DNA from: Pseudomonas inefficax
GTDB lineage: Bacteria > Pseudomonadota > Gammaproteobacteria > Pseudomonadales > Pseudomonadaceae
Assembly: GCF_900277125.1 (NCBI RefSeq)
Contig: NZ_OPYN01000207.1
Span: forward strand, 248,001 to 312,000
Length of the DNA stretch: 64,000 bases
Direction: 5' to 3'
The notes under the pieces were generated by a model. That model was given only the letters and a program-made list of their open reading frames with translations. It was not told where the DNA came from and ran no database searches. Made by a program: the position numbers and the translations under genes. This document shows, piece by piece, positions 51,822 through 61,265 of the stretch. Each line of letters starts with the position of its first letter. The first letter of the stretch is position 1.

Positions 51822-53170
51822 GCAAGGCCTCCCGCTGCCTGGGCGAACAGGCGCCCGCGTTCTTCGAAGTTCTTGAACATGTCGAGGCTGGCGCACGCTG
51901 GCGACAGCAGCACGGCATCACCCGCCCGGGCCAGTTCGGCGCATTGCTGCACGGCGTCGTCGAGCGTCTTCACGCGGACCAGTTGCACGCCATCGCCCAG
52001 GGCTTCGGCCAGGCGCTCGGCATCACGGCCAAGCAGCACCACGGCACGGCAGAAGCGCTGGACCGGCTCGCGCAGCGCGGCGAAGTCGGCGCCCTTGCCA
52101 TCGCCACCGGCGATCAGCACCAGCTTGCCTTCGATGTCGGCACCCAGGCCTTCGATGGCCGCCAGGGCAGCACCGACGTTGGTGGCCTTGGAATCGTCAT
52201 ACCAGTTCACGCCATTGCGCTCGCGCACCCACTGGCAACGGTGGGCCAGGCCGCCGAACTCGCGCAGTGCATCGAGCATCGGTTCGAACGGCAGACCGGC
52301 AGCATGCCCCAGGGCCAGCGCCGCCAGGGCGTTGCTCTGGTTGTGGGCGCCGCGAACCTTCAGCTCACGTGCCGGCATCAGCGCCTGGAACTCGAACGCC
52401 AGGTATTTTTCGCCGTTCACTTCGCGCAGGCCGAAGGCCTTGAAGTCCGGCTGGTTGAGGCCGAAGGTCCAGCATGGGCGGCCTTCCACCGGCAGCGGCC
52501 GGCTCAGGGCGTCCTGGCGGTTGACCACGACCTGGCGGGCACCACGGAAGATCCGGTGCTTGGCCAGGTGATAGGCCGGCAGGCCGCTGTAGCGGTCCAT
52601 GTGGTCTTCGCTGATGTTCAGCACGGTGGCCACTTCGGCGTTGAGCTGGTCGGTGGTTTCCAGCTGGAAGCTGGACAGTTCCAGCACGTAGAGCTCGACG
52701 TCATCGGCCAGCAGGTCCAGCGCCGGGGTACCGAGGTTGCCGCCCACCGCCACGCGCTTGCCCGCCTTGGCGGCCATTTCGCCGACCAGGGTGGTGACGG
52801 TGCTCTTGGCGTTGGAGCCGCTGATGGCAATGATCGGGGCCTTGGCGTTGCGGGCGAACAGCTCGATGTCGCCGGACAGCTTCACGCCACGCGCGGCCGC
52901 CTGCTGCAGGGCCGGGGTGGCCAGGGCCAGACCGGGGCTGACGTACAACTCGCTGGCGCGGCACAGGAAGTCCACATCCAGTTCACCACAGCGCACTTCC
53001 ACCTGCGGATAATCACGGCGCAGGGTGTCCAGTTCCGGCGGTTGCTCGCGGGTGTCGGCGACCGCAAAGGCAATGCCCCGGCTCGCCAGGAAGCGAACCA
53101 GGGACATGCCGCTCTTGCCGAGGCCGACAACGATGCGGAATTGGTCGGAAGCGATCAATGACACGCTCAT
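51818..53170 (-). CDS. murD: UDP-MurNAc-L-Ala-D-Glu ligase MurD
   Basis: A 450-residue Mur ligase that adds D-Glu. The ATP loop reads SGSNAKSTVTTL near residues 116-127, with Ala where E. coli MurD has Gly; the Lys-Ser-Thr core is kept. VVGLGKSGMSLVRFLA is the N-terminal UMA-binding loop. It starts one base before the mraY stop region begins (mraY ends at 53171), so the genes abut. Confidence 0.97.
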   Translation of the reverse strand: MSVSLIASDQFRIVVGLGKSGMSLVRFLASRGIAFAVADTREQPPELDTLRRDYPQVEVRCGELDVDFLCRASELYVSPGLALATPALQQAAARGVKLSGDIELFARNAKAPIIAISGSNAKSTVTTLVGEMAAKAGKRVAVGGNLGTPALDLLADDVELYVLELSSFQLETTDQLNAEVATVLNISEDHMDRYSGLPAYHLAKHRIFRGARQVVVNRQDALSRPLPVEGRPCWTFGLNQPDFKAFGLREVNGEKYLAFEFQALMPARELKVRGAHNQSNALAALALGHAAGLPFEPMLDALREFGGLAHRCQWVRERNGVNWYDDSKATNVGAALAAIEGLGADIEGKLVLIAGGDGKGADFAALREPVQRFCRAVVLLGRDAERLAEALGDGVQLVRVKTLDDAVQQCAELARAGDAVLLSPACASLDMFKNFEERGRLFAQAAGGLA

Positions 53171-54253
53171 CTACCTCAGTTTCAGGGTTGCAAGGCCGAT
53201 CAGCACCAGGATCACGGTGATGATCCAGAAGCGGACGATCACCCGTGGCTCTGGCCAGCCCTTGAGTTCAAAGTGGTGGTGGATCGGCGCCATGCGGAAC
53301 ACGCGCTTGCCGGTCAGCTTGAAGGAGGCGACCTGGATCACCACCGACAGGGTTTCCATGACGAACACGCCACCCATGATGAACAGCACGATTTCCTGGC
53401 GGACGATCACGGCAATGGTGCCCAGCGCGGCGCCCAGCGCCAGCGCGCCGACGTCACCCATGAACACCTGCGCCGGGTAGGTGTTGAACCACAGGAAGCC
53501 CAGACCGGCACCGATCAGCGCGCCGCAGAAAACGATCAGCTCGCCCGAGCCCGGCACGTATGGGATCAGCAGGTATTCGGCGAACTTCACGTTGCCCGAC
53601 AGGTAGCAGAAGATGCCCAGGGCACCGCCGACCATCACCGTCGGCATGATCGCCAGGCCGTCGAGGCCATCGGTGAGGTTGACCGCGTTGCTCGAACCGA
53701 CAATGACGAAGTAGGTCAGCACGACGAAGCCGATGCCCAGCGGAATGGTGACATCCTTGATGAACGGCAGGATCAGCGTGGTTTCGACGCTGGTCGGCGC
53801 GGTCTTGTACAGGAAGATGGCCGCAGCCAGGCCGAACACCGACTGCCAGAAGTACTTCCAGCGGCTTGGCAGGCCGCGCGAGTTCTTTTCGATCACCTTG
53901 CGGTAGTCGTCGACCCAGCCGATGGCACCGAATGCCAGGGTAACGATCAGCACCACCCACACATAGCGGTTGGTCAGGTCGGCCCATAGCAGGGTACTGA
54001 TGGCAATGGCGGACAGGATCAGCGCCCCGCCCATGGTCGGGGTGCCGGACTTGGACAGGTGCGATTGCGGGCCGTCGTTACGCACGGCCTGGCCGATCTG
54101 GCGGATTTGCAGGGTACGAATCATCCACGGCCCCAGCCACAGCGCCAGGGACAACGCGGTCAGCACACCCAGAATCCCGCGCAGGGACAGGTACTGGAAG
54201 ACCGCGAAGCCTTTGTGGAACTGTTGCAGATACTCGGCCAACAGCAGCAGCAT
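53171..54253 (-). CDS. mraY: Phospho-MurNAc-pentapeptide transferase MraY
   Basis: A 360-residue, ten-segment inner-membrane enzyme that makes lipid I from UDP-MurNAc-pentapeptide and undecaprenyl phosphate. The catalytic aspartates are visible in WVDDYRKV near residue 115, LTDGLDGLA near 190, and the HHHFELKGWPE loop near 324-334. The ATG at 54253 overlaps the murF stop by one base (TAATG). Confidence 0.98.
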   Translation of the reverse strand: MLLLLAEYLQQFHKGFAVFQYLSLRGILGVLTALSLALWLGPWMIRTLQIRQIGQAVRNDGPQSHLSKSGTPTMGGALILSAIAISTLLWADLTNRYVWVVLIVTLAFGAIGWVDDYRKVIEKNSRGLPSRWKYFWQSVFGLAAAIFLYKTAPTSVETTLILPFIKDVTIPLGIGFVVLTYFVIVGSSNAVNLTDGLDGLAIMPTVMVGGALGIFCYLSGNVKFAEYLLIPYVPGSGELIVFCGALIGAGLGFLWFNTYPAQVFMGDVGALALGAALGTIAVIVRQEIVLFIMGGVFVMETLSVVIQVASFKLTGKRVFRMAPIHHHFELKGWPEPRVIVRFWIITVILVLIGLATLKLR

Positions 54254-55620
54254 TAATGTTTCTCCCCGCTGGCACCGCACAAAGCCGCCACGACGTTTTC
54301 CATCGCAGCGCTGCGCGAGCCCTTGATCAAGATAGTGGTGTCGCTGGCATTCTCGGCGCCAACCGCGTCGATCAGCTCAGCTTGAGTAGCGAAATGGCGG
54401 CCATTGGCGCCGAACGCCTTGACCGCATGTGTCATGTTGGAACCCACTGCATACAGGGCGTCGACCTTACCACGCGCGTAGTCACCCACCTGACGGTGGC
54501 CTTCTTCCGCCCATTGCCCCAGTTCGCCGATATCCCCAAGCACCAGGACGGTGCGTCCGGAAAAGCCGGCGAGTATATCAATGGCCGCGCACATGGAGGT
54601 GGGATTTGCGTTGTAACTGTCGTCGATCACCCGCACGCCGTTCGGCGCGATCTGCGCCACGGTACGGCCCTTGACCGGTTGCACGGCAGCCAGGCCGGCG
54701 GCGATGCCGCTCAGGCTCAGACCAACGGCATGGGCAGCGGCGGCGGCGGCCAGGGCGTTGCTGACGTTGTGCTCACCGAGCACATTGAGCTGCACGTCTA
54801 CCGCTTCACCGGCACCATGCAGCTTGAACGATGGGCAACCACGGGCATCGCGACCGATATCGGTGGCGTAGAAGTCGGCATTGGCGTTGCTACGGGCGAA
54901 GCTGATGACCTGATGCGCGCCGGCACGGGCCTTCCAGACAGCAAAGGCCTTGTCGTCCAGGTTGAGGATGGCGATACCGCCCTCGCCCAGGCCTTCGAGG
55001 ATCTCGCCCTTGGCTTCGACGATCTTCTCCGGGCCACCGAACTCACCCACGTGGGCGGTACCGGCGTTGTTGATGATGACCACCTGCGGTTGGGTCAGGC
55101 CGACGGTGTAGCGGATCTCGCCAATGCGCGAAGCGCCCAGCTCGATCACCGCGGCACTGTGCTCCGGGGCGATCTCCAGCAGGGTCAGCGGCGCGCCGAG
55201 GTCGTTGTTCAGGTTGCCGCGGGTGGCGTGCACCAGGCCACGGGTGCGCAGGATGCTGGCGAGCATTTCCTTGACCGTGGTCTTGCCGCTGGAACCGGTG
55301 ATGGCCACCACCGGCTTGTCGAAGGCAGCACGGTTCAGCGCGCCAAGCTGGCCGAGGGCCAGGCGGCAATCGGCAACCAGCAGCTGCGGCAGGTCGACAT
55401 CGGCTACTTCACGCTCGACCAGGGCCGCGACAGCGCCCTTGGCCTTCACATCGGCCAGGTAGTCGTGGCCATCGAAGCGCGGGCCGGCCAGGGCGACGAA
55501 CAGTTGCCCGGCGCCAACACTGCGGCTGTCGATGCTGACGCCGGTGAAGGTGGCGTCGGCACCGATCTGGCGACCACTCAGTGCCGTGGTCAGCTGGCTG
55601 AGTGAAAGCGGCTTAAGCAT
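54253..55620 (-). CDS. murF: UDP-MurNAc-tripeptide D-Ala-D-Ala ligase MurF
   Basis: A 455-residue Mur ligase that adds the D-Ala-D-Ala made by Ddl. The UMA-binding SIDSRSVGAGQLFVAL lies near residues 29-44, the ATP loop TGSSGKTTVKEM near 106-117 and DDSYNANPTSM near 318-328 (MurF signature). The start overlaps the murE end by 8 bases. Confidence 0.97.
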   Translation of the reverse strand: MLKPLSLSQLTTALSGRQIGADATFTGVSIDSRSVGAGQLFVALAGPRFDGHDYLADVKAKGAVAALVEREVADVDLPQLLVADCRLALGQLGALNRAAFDKPVVAITGSSGKTTVKEMLASILRTRGLVHATRGNLNNDLGAPLTLLEIAPEHSAAVIELGASRIGEIRYTVGLTQPQVVIINNAGTAHVGEFGGPEKIVEAKGEILEGLGEGGIAILNLDDKAFAVWKARAGAHQVISFARSNANADFYATDIGRDARGCPSFKLHGAGEAVDVQLNVLGEHNVSNALAAAAAAHAVGLSLSGIAAGLAAVQPVKGRTVAQIAPNGVRVIDDSYNANPTSMCAAIDILAGFSGRTVLVLGDIGELGQWAEEGHRQVGDYARGKVDALYAVGSNMTHAVKAFGANGRHFATQAELIDAVGAENASDTTILIKGSRSAAMENVVAALCGASGEKH

Positions 55621-57103
55621 GTGGAGCCTCCCAGGCTGCAAGTGCCTTTTCGGCCTCGGTCAAATCGGAGAAGTCATGGCGCTCGCCATTGATCTCCTGG
55701 TAATCCTCGTGCCCCTTGCCGGCCAACACGATCACATCGTTGGCAGCAGCGGTGGCGACCAGGTGCGCGATGGCTTCGCCACGACCGGCAACGAACTCGA
55801 CCTCGGCAGGCTTGGCGAAACCCGGGCGGATGTCATCAAAGATGCGCAGCGGGTCTTCAGTACGCGGGTTGTCGTCGGTGACCAGCACGCGGTCGGCCAG
55901 GCGCTCGGCCACTTCGGCCATCAGCGGGCGCTTGCCGCGATCACGGTCACCGCCGCAGCCGAACAGGCACAGCAGCTTGCCGTGCGCGTGCGGGCGCAGG
56001 GCTTCGAGCACTTTCTCCAGGGCGTCCGGTGTGTGTGCGTAATCGACCACCACCAGCGGCTTGTCGCCGCCACCCAGGCGCTGCATGCGGCCTACCGGGC
56101 CTTGCAGCTGCGGGGTGACCTCAAGGATCTCGTCCAGCGCATAGTCCAGCGCCAACAGGGTCGCCACGGCGGCGAGCATGTTGCTCAGGTTGAAGCGGCC
56201 CAGCAACTGGCTACGCAGGGTACGTTCGCCCTGGGCGGTGACCAGGGTGGCGCGCACGCCATCGTCATTGAACACGGCTTCGCGGCAGAACAGCGAGGCC
56301 TCCGGGTTCTCCAGGCTGTAGCTGAGCAACCGGGTTTCGATATGGTCGACACTCGGGCGGCGAGCAAAGTCGTCGGCCAGGCGACGGCCGAAATCGTCAT
56401 CAAGGTTGACCACCTGGCAACGCAGGCTCGGCCAGGCAAACAGTTTGGCCTTGGCGGCCTCATAGGCCTCCATGCTGCCGTGGTAGTCGAGGTGGTCGCG
56501 GGACAGGTTGGTCATGACCGCGATGTCGAATTCCAGCGCGGCGACCCGGCCCTGCTCCAGGGCGTGGGAGGAAACCTCCATGGCCACGGCCTTGGCGCCA
56601 CCCTTCTTGAGGTCGTTGAGGGTCGACTGCACGGCGATCGGGTCGGGCGTGGTCAGGCGGCCACTCTGCAGCTCACCATAGAAGCCGGTACCCAGGGTAC
56701 CGATCAGGCCGCAGCGCTGGCCAAGCACGTCCAGCGCCTGGGCCACCAGCTGGGTGACGCTGGTCTTGCCGTTGGTACCGGTCACGCCCACCAGGTTCAG
56801 CTGGCGGCTCGGTTCACCATAGAAGCGCCCCGCAATGTCCGAAAGCTGCGCGATCAGGCCCTTGACCGGGATGAGCGGCACATCGGTAATTGGCAGGACC
56901 GTGGCGCCCTGTTCTTCATAGGCCACGGCAGCGGCGCCGCGAGCCAGGGCATCGGCGATATGCTCGCGGCCATCGACCTTGGCGCCCGGCACAGCCAGGA
57001 ACAGGTCACCCGGGCGAACATTGCGGCTGTCCAGGGTCAGTTCACGGATCAGCGGGTCACGGCTGGCGTGGGCGAAAAGCTTGCTCAATGGCATTGTCAT
57101 CAT
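55613..57103 (-). CDS. murE: UDP-MurNAc-dipeptide:meso-DAP ligase MurE
   Basis: A 496-residue Mur ligase. ATP loop TGTNGKTSVTQL is near residues 107-118, and the TDDNPRTEDP motif near 403-412 is the specificity signature for meso-diaminopimelate. AGGAGG lies six bases before the first ATG of an ATG-ATG pair, and that ATG forms the ATGA overlap with the ftsI stop, so I use 57103. Confidence 0.97.
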   Translation of the reverse strand: MMTMPLSKLFAHASRDPLIRELTLDSRNVRPGDLFLAVPGAKVDGREHIADALARGAAAVAYEEQGATVLPITDVPLIPVKGLIAQLSDIAGRFYGEPSRQLNLVGVTGTNGKTSVTQLVAQALDVLGQRCGLIGTLGTGFYGELQSGRLTTPDPIAVQSTLNDLKKGGAKAVAMEVSSHALEQGRVAALEFDIAVMTNLSRDHLDYHGSMEAYEAAKAKLFAWPSLRCQVVNLDDDFGRRLADDFARRPSVDHIETRLLSYSLENPEASLFCREAVFNDDGVRATLVTAQGERTLRSQLLGRFNLSNMLAAVATLLALDYALDEILEVTPQLQGPVGRMQRLGGGDKPLVVVDYAHTPDALEKVLEALRPHAHGKLLCLFGCGGDRDRGKRPLMAEVAERLADRVLVTDDNPRTEDPLRIFDDIRPGFAKPAEVEFVAGRGEAIAHLVATAAANDVIVLAGKGHEDYQEINGERHDFSDLTEAEKALAAWEAPHA

Positions 57104-58845
57104 CCACGCCCTCCTTTGGCGGTTGCTGCTGCATTGACTTGCGACTGTTCGACGGGTGCGGGTGGCGGCAGGTTGTCTGGCGGCACGTTCATCAGGCGCA
57201 GGGTGCCGGACATGACCTTGCTGAACACCGGCGCCGAAACCAGGCCACCGAAGTAGCCGCCCTTGCCCGGCTCGTCGATGACCACGACGATGGCGTAGCG
57301 CGGGTCGCTCATCGGCCCGAAGCCGGCGAACAGCGAACGGTAGGCGTTTTCGGTGTAGCCCTTGGAGCCCACGGTGGCTTTACGCGCAGTACCGGACTTG
57401 CCGGCCACGTGATAGAACGGCACCTGGGCGCGGAACACGCCGCGCGGTGCTTCGATCACCTGTTGCAGCATGCCCTGGACGGTTTCGGCGGTTTCCTTCG
57501 GAATGGCCTGCACGGCTTCCGGGGCCTTGTCGACCTTGAGGATCGACAGCGGCACCATCTTGCCGTCGTTGGCCAGCGCCGCGTAGGCATGCACCAGTTG
57601 CAGGGCGGTCACCGACACGCCATAGCCATAGGACAGGGTCGCGGTCTCCGCCTTGCGCCACTCGCGGTGGTTGGGCAGGTTGCCGACGCGCTCGCCGGGG
57701 AAGCCAAGGCCGGTGTACTGGCCCAGGCCGACCTGGGACATGACCCGGTAGATAGCCTCGCCGCCGATGTCGAAGGCGATCTTGCTCATGCCAACGTTAC
57801 TGGAGTTGATCAGGATGCCGGTCAGGTCGAGGACCGGGCCCTCGCTCCTGGATACGTCCTTGATGGTGTAGCGGCCGATCTGCAGGCTGCCCGGGTACAC
57901 CTCGACCTTGTCGGTCGGCTTCCAGCGGCCACTTTCCAGTGCCGCGCTCATGGAGATCGGCTTGACCGTGGAGCCCGGCTCGAACACGTCGATGATCGCG
58001 CGGTTACGCATGGCGGCCGGGAACATGCTGCGGCGGTTGTTGGGGTTGTAGGTCGGCTGGTTGACCATCGCCAGGACCTCACCGGTCTTGACGTCCATGA
58101 TCACCAGGCTGCCGGCCTTGGCGTCCTGTTCGGCAATGGCGTTGCGCAGCTCGCGGGTGGCCAGGTACTGCAGGCGCAGGTCTATCGACAACGCCAAGGT
58201 CTTCCCGGCCTTGGCGTTCTTGGTTACCTGGATGTCCTTGATCAGCCGGCCGCGCCGGTCCTTGATCACCTGCCGCTTGCCGGGTACGCCGGCCAGCCAC
58301 TCGTCATAGGCCAGTTCTACCCCTTCGCGACCGTGGTCATCAAGGTCGGTGAAGCCGACCATGTGCGCGGTGACGTCACCAGCCGGGTAGAAGCGGCGGA
58401 ATTCTTCCAGGCCATACACGCCCGGCACTTTCAGGTCGAGCACATGCTGGCCCTGCTCCGGGGTCAGGCCGCGGACCAGGTAGATGAATTCCTTGTTGGC
58501 CTGCTGGGTCAGACGGTCGATCAGTTGCTGCGGGTTCTGCCCAAGCGCCGCTGCCAGTTGCGGCCAGCGCTCCTTGGAGGCCTGCATTTCCTTGGGGTTG
58601 GCCCACAGGGTGGTAACCGGAGTACTCACCGCCAGCGGTTCGCCATTACGGTCGGTGATCAGCCCACGGTGAGCCGGGATAGGGATGTGACGCAGGCTGC
58701 GCGCATCGCCCTGGCCCTTGAGGAAGTCACGATCGACCACCTGAAGGTCGATGATACGCCAGCAGATGGCACCGACCATCAGCGCCAGCAAGCCGATCAC
58801 CACGCGGAAGCGCCACGGGTAGAGTGCGCCTTCGAGCTTCATCAT
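57100..58845 (-). CDS. ftsI: Septal transpeptidase FtsI (PBP3)
   Basis: A 581-residue class B penicillin-binding protein. One membrane anchor (about 15-35), the pedestal domain, then the transpeptidase: STVK with catalytic Ser292, SSN near residue 347 and KSGT near 482. It cross-links septal peptidoglycan with FtsW and is a main beta-lactam target in pseudomonads. The start overlaps the ftsL stop (ATGA). Confidence 0.98.
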   Translation of the reverse strand: MMKLEGALYPWRFRVVIGLLALMVGAICWRIIDLQVVDRDFLKGQGDARSLRHIPIPAHRGLITDRNGEPLAVSTPVTTLWANPKEMQASKERWPQLAAALGQNPQQLIDRLTQQANKEFIYLVRGLTPEQGQHVLDLKVPGVYGLEEFRRFYPAGDVTAHMVGFTDLDDHGREGVELAYDEWLAGVPGKRQVIKDRRGRLIKDIQVTKNAKAGKTLALSIDLRLQYLATRELRNAIAEQDAKAGSLVIMDVKTGEVLAMVNQPTYNPNNRRSMFPAAMRNRAIIDVFEPGSTVKPISMSAALESGRWKPTDKVEVYPGSLQIGRYTIKDVSRSEGPVLDLTGILINSSNVGMSKIAFDIGGEAIYRVMSQVGLGQYTGLGFPGERVGNLPNHREWRKAETATLSYGYGVSVTALQLVHAYAALANDGKMVPLSILKVDKAPEAVQAIPKETAETVQGMLQQVIEAPRGVFRAQVPFYHVAGKSGTARKATVGSKGYTENAYRSLFAGFGPMSDPRYAIVVVIDEPGKGGYFGGLVSAPVFSKVMSGTLRLMNVPPDNLPPPAPVEQSQVNAAATAKGGRG

Positions 58846-59135
58846 GGCGCCACCATCCGCACTTCGTCAGCAGAAGGCACGCGCATCTTCAGTTGCTCGG
58901 AAGCCAGGTTTTCGATGCGGCTGGCAGCGGTCCAGGTGCTTTGCTCGAGGATCAGCCGGCCCCACTCGGCCTGGGCCTTGTCGCGTTCGTTCAACTCGCC
59001 GTACAGGGTGTTGAGCAGCTGGCGGTTCCAGTGCGCGCTGTAGGACACGGCAATGGCCGAAACCAGCACGGCAACGAACAGCAGAAGCATCAGGAAGCTT
59101 CCGCCTGGCAAGGGTTTGGCAAACAGCCTGCTCAC
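58842..59135 (-). CDS. ftsL: Cell-division protein FtsL
   Basis: A 97-residue bitopic protein: short cytoplasmic N-terminus, membrane segment at about 12-32, and a periplasmic leucine-zipper-like coil that pairs with FtsB. It activates FtsWI. The start overlaps the rsmH stop and the end overlaps ftsI. Confidence 0.95.
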   Translation of the reverse strand: MSRLFAKPLPGGSFLMLLLFVAVLVSAIAVSYSAHWNRQLLNTLYGELNERDKAQAEWGRLILEQSTWTAASRIENLASEQLKMRVPSADEVRMVAP

Positions 59136-60079
59136 CGCAGCTTCTCCGCCACACGCATCACGGCACTGCGCGAACGTGGGTTGGCCTTGAGCTCGGCTTC
59201 GGAGGCGAACTGGGCCTTGCCGATGAGCTTGATTTTCGGCTCGAAGACCTTGTGTTGTACCGGCAGGTTGCGCGGCAGGTTATCCGCCTCACCTTTCACC
59301 AGCTTGCGCATGAACAGTTTGACGATGCGGTCTTCCAGCGAATGGAAGCTGATGACCGCCAGCCGACCGCCGACTTCAAGCGCATCGAGCGCAGCCTCAA
59401 GACCGGTTTCAAGGTCACCCAGCTCATTGTTGACGTGGATGCGCAGGCCCTGGAAGGCGCGGGTAGCCGGGTTCTTGCCCTTTTCCCAGGCCGGGTTGGC
59501 CACCTTGAGCACTTCTGCCAGGTCGGCAGTACGGGTGAACGGCTGCTTTTCGCGGCGCTCGACGACGGCACGCGCCATGCGCCCGGCAAAACGCTCTTCG
59601 CCGTATTCCTTGAACACACGGGCGATTTCTTCCACCGGTGCCGTGGCGATGAACTCGGCGGCACTGATGCCCTGGTCCGGGTTCATGCGCATGTCCAGCG
59701 GGCCGTCATTGAGGAAGCTGAAACCACGCTCGGGGTCATCCAGCTGCGGCGAGGACACGCCCAGGTCCAGCAGCACGCCGCTGACCTTGCCGTGCAGGCC
59801 ACGCTCGGCCACTTCTGCGCCCAGCTCGGCAAAGCTGCGCTGCACAATGACAAAGCGGCCGTCTTCGGCCGCCAGCGCTTGCCCCGTGGCAATCGCCTGT
59901 GGATCTTTGTCGAAACCCAGCAGCCGCCCTTGCGGCCCGAGCTTGCTGAGAATCAGCCGGCTGTGCCCGCCACGGCCGAAAGTGCCGTCCAGATAGCAAC
60001 CGTCGGCGCGCAGGGCCAATGCCTCGACAGCTTCGTCGAGCAGGACGGTAATGTGGTTGAAGCCGCTATCTATGGTCAC
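59132..60079 (-). CDS. rsmH: 16S rRNA m4C1402 methyltransferase RsmH
   Basis: A 315-residue SAM-dependent enzyme that N4-methylates C1402 of 16S rRNA. HITVLLDEAVEAL opens the protein, motif I is DGTFGRGGHSRLIL near residues 31-44 and the LDLGVSSPQLD segment lies near 106-116. The start is GTG at 60079, overlapping the mraZ stop (GTGA). Confidence 0.97.
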   Translation of the reverse strand: MTIDSGFNHITVLLDEAVEALALRADGCYLDGTFGRGGHSRLILSKLGPQGRLLGFDKDPQAIATGQALAAEDGRFVIVQRSFAELGAEVAERGLHGKVSGVLLDLGVSSPQLDDPERGFSFLNDGPLDMRMNPDQGISAAEFIATAPVEEIARVFKEYGEERFAGRMARAVVERREKQPFTRTADLAEVLKVANPAWEKGKNPATRAFQGLRIHVNNELGDLETGLEAALDALEVGGRLAVISFHSLEDRIVKLFMRKLVKGEADNLPRNLPVQHKVFEPKIKLIGKAQFASEAELKANPRSRSAVMRVAEKLR

Positions 60080-60531
60080 AGGATCAGGTCACGCAATTCG
60101 TCGGGCATGGCGCCCGGTTGTTGAATAGCTGCAAGGTCGGCTGCCGAAACCGCGTTCCAGGCATCTTCATCCCACAGCTGGAATTTGTTCAGTTGCCCCA
60201 CCAGCATCGCCTTCTTGTCGAGCTTGGCGTACTCACGCAGACGGGGCGGCACCAGGAAACGCCCACTGCCATCGAGCTCCAGGTCAACCGCATTACCGAT
60301 CAGCAAGCGCTGCAGGCGGCGGTTTTCCTCACGCAAAGATGGCAAGGCACGCAACTTGGCTTCTATCTGTTCCCACTCATCGAGGGGGTAAACACACAAG
60401 CAGGGGTCAACGGCGTCGATGGTCACGATCAGCTGACCATTGCAACGCGAATCGAGCTCGTCACGGTACCGGCTCGGCATGGCGAGACGACCCTTGGCAT
60501 CGAGGCTGACGGCGTTGGCTCCGCGGAACAC
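60076..60531 (-). CDS. mraZ: Transcriptional regulator MraZ
   Basis: A 151-residue AbrB-like DNA-binding protein that represses its own dcw promoter in E. coli. Both DxxxR loops are present: DAKGRLAMPSRYR near residues 11-23 and DGSGRFLVPPRLR near 88-100. The GTG at 60531, nine bases after GGGGA, gives the standard FRGANAVSLDAKG start; a TTG six codons upstream is rejected. MraZ-type repeats lie in the leader at 60573-60597. Confidence 0.96.
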   Translation of the reverse strand: MFRGANAVSLDAKGRLAMPSRYRDELDSRCNGQLIVTIDAVDPCLCVYPLDEWEQIEAKLRALPSLREENRRLQRLLIGNAVDLELDGSGRFLVPPRLREYAKLDKKAMLVGQLNKFQLWDEDAWNAVSAADLAAIQQPGAMPDELRDLIL

Positions 60532-60572
60532 GGCTGCGATTCCCCACAATGTTAGCTTTTTTGTGTCAGAAA

Positions 60573-60597
60573 ACCCACTTCATCCCACTTTCTGCCA
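60573..60597 (-). promoter_or_regulatory. MraZ operator, three 10-base-spaced repeats
   Basis: On the minus strand TGGCA, TGGGA and TGGGT recur with exact 10-base spacing (60593-60597, 60583-60587, 60573-60577). E. coli MraZ binds TGGGN repeats separated by five bases. They fall just downstream of the predicted transcription start, so binding would block the promoter or early elongation. Confidence 0.8.
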
Positions 60598-60606
60598 CTT
60601 GCGCAC

Positions 60607-60636
60607 ACTATAGGAATCCGCCCGCAGCACCGTCAA
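60607..60636 (-). promoter_or_regulatory. dcw (mraZ) sigma70 promoter
   Basis: TTGACG (60631-60636) and TATAGT (60607-60612) with an 18-base spacer on the minus strand. Transcription should start near 60600, about 70 bases before mraZ. The stretch from here to 60840 is AT-rich for this genome and may hold further promoters; I see no gene in it. Confidence 0.78.
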
Positions 60637-60840
60637 GGCACGTTCGGAAGGAAAAGCCTTACAGGACCGAGATTTAGCGCAATAAAAGAATGGGGAAGGA
60701 CTACCGCGGAGAAAAAAACGCGAGAAAAATCAAACCCACGCAGGCGAATGGAGTTCGAAGTTAAAGTGATTTATCAAGAGTAAGATTTTTTCGGTATTAC
60801 CAGAGGGCATCTGCTATCGAATAAGCAGGGAAGGAAAGGT

Positions 60841-61201
60841 GGAGAGTCGATCTGTAAGCCGGGTTTTGTCGAGGACAGTCATTCCTCTACGACGGCCATC
60901 ACTGGACGCCTCTAGCAACCTACCCGGTTCCGACGCGGGCCACGCCTGATGGAACCCTATTTGGTCTTGCTCCGAGTGGGGTTTACCTAGCCACGAACTG
61001 TTGCCAGCCGTGCGGTGCGCTCTTACCGCACCTTTTCACCCTTACCGGCACCGAAGTGCTTAGGCGGTTATTTTCTGTGGCACTTTCCGTAGGCTCGCGC
61101 CTCCCAGGCGTTACCTGGCACTCTGCCCTATGGAGCCCGGACTTTCCTCCCCCTGCTGTTGCGGAACAAAAGCAGGCAGCGACTGTCCGATCGACTCTCC
61201 G
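60841..61201 (-). ncRNA. rnpB: RNase P RNA (type A)
   Basis: The catalytic RNA that matures tRNA 5' ends. Conserved elements on the minus strand are GAGGAAAGTCCGGGCTCC near the 5' end, CACAGAAAATAACCGCC (the ACAGNRA core) and the closing GGCTTACAGATCGACTCTCC in part. The two ends pair (GGAGAGTCGATC with GATCGACTCTCC). The length, about 360, fits the bacterial type A. Exact ends are estimated to a few bases. Confidence 0.95.
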
Positions 61202-61208
61202 CCGCCAA

Positions 61209-61236
61209 GATTAACGGCACGCGCGCCCGAGAACAA
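61209..61236 (-). promoter_or_regulatory. Candidate rnpB promoter
   Basis: TTGTTC (61231-61236) and TTAATC (61209-61214) with a 16-base spacer on the minus strand, correctly placed for a start at about 61201. The hexamers are imperfect. Confidence 0.45.
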
Positions 61237-61265
61237 GCAATACCGGCATTTATATCAATATGCCA

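Noticed and set aside
50574..52571. A 665-codon plus-strand frame over ftsW and murD
   Set aside because: Antisense to essential, well-recognised genes, with a composition typical of shadow frames.
51818..53170. Broken P-loop in MurD (Ala for Gly in SGSNAKST)
   Set aside because: The rest of the loop and all other Mur signatures are intact. As far as I recall this variant is normal in pseudomonads, so it is not a sign of inactivation.
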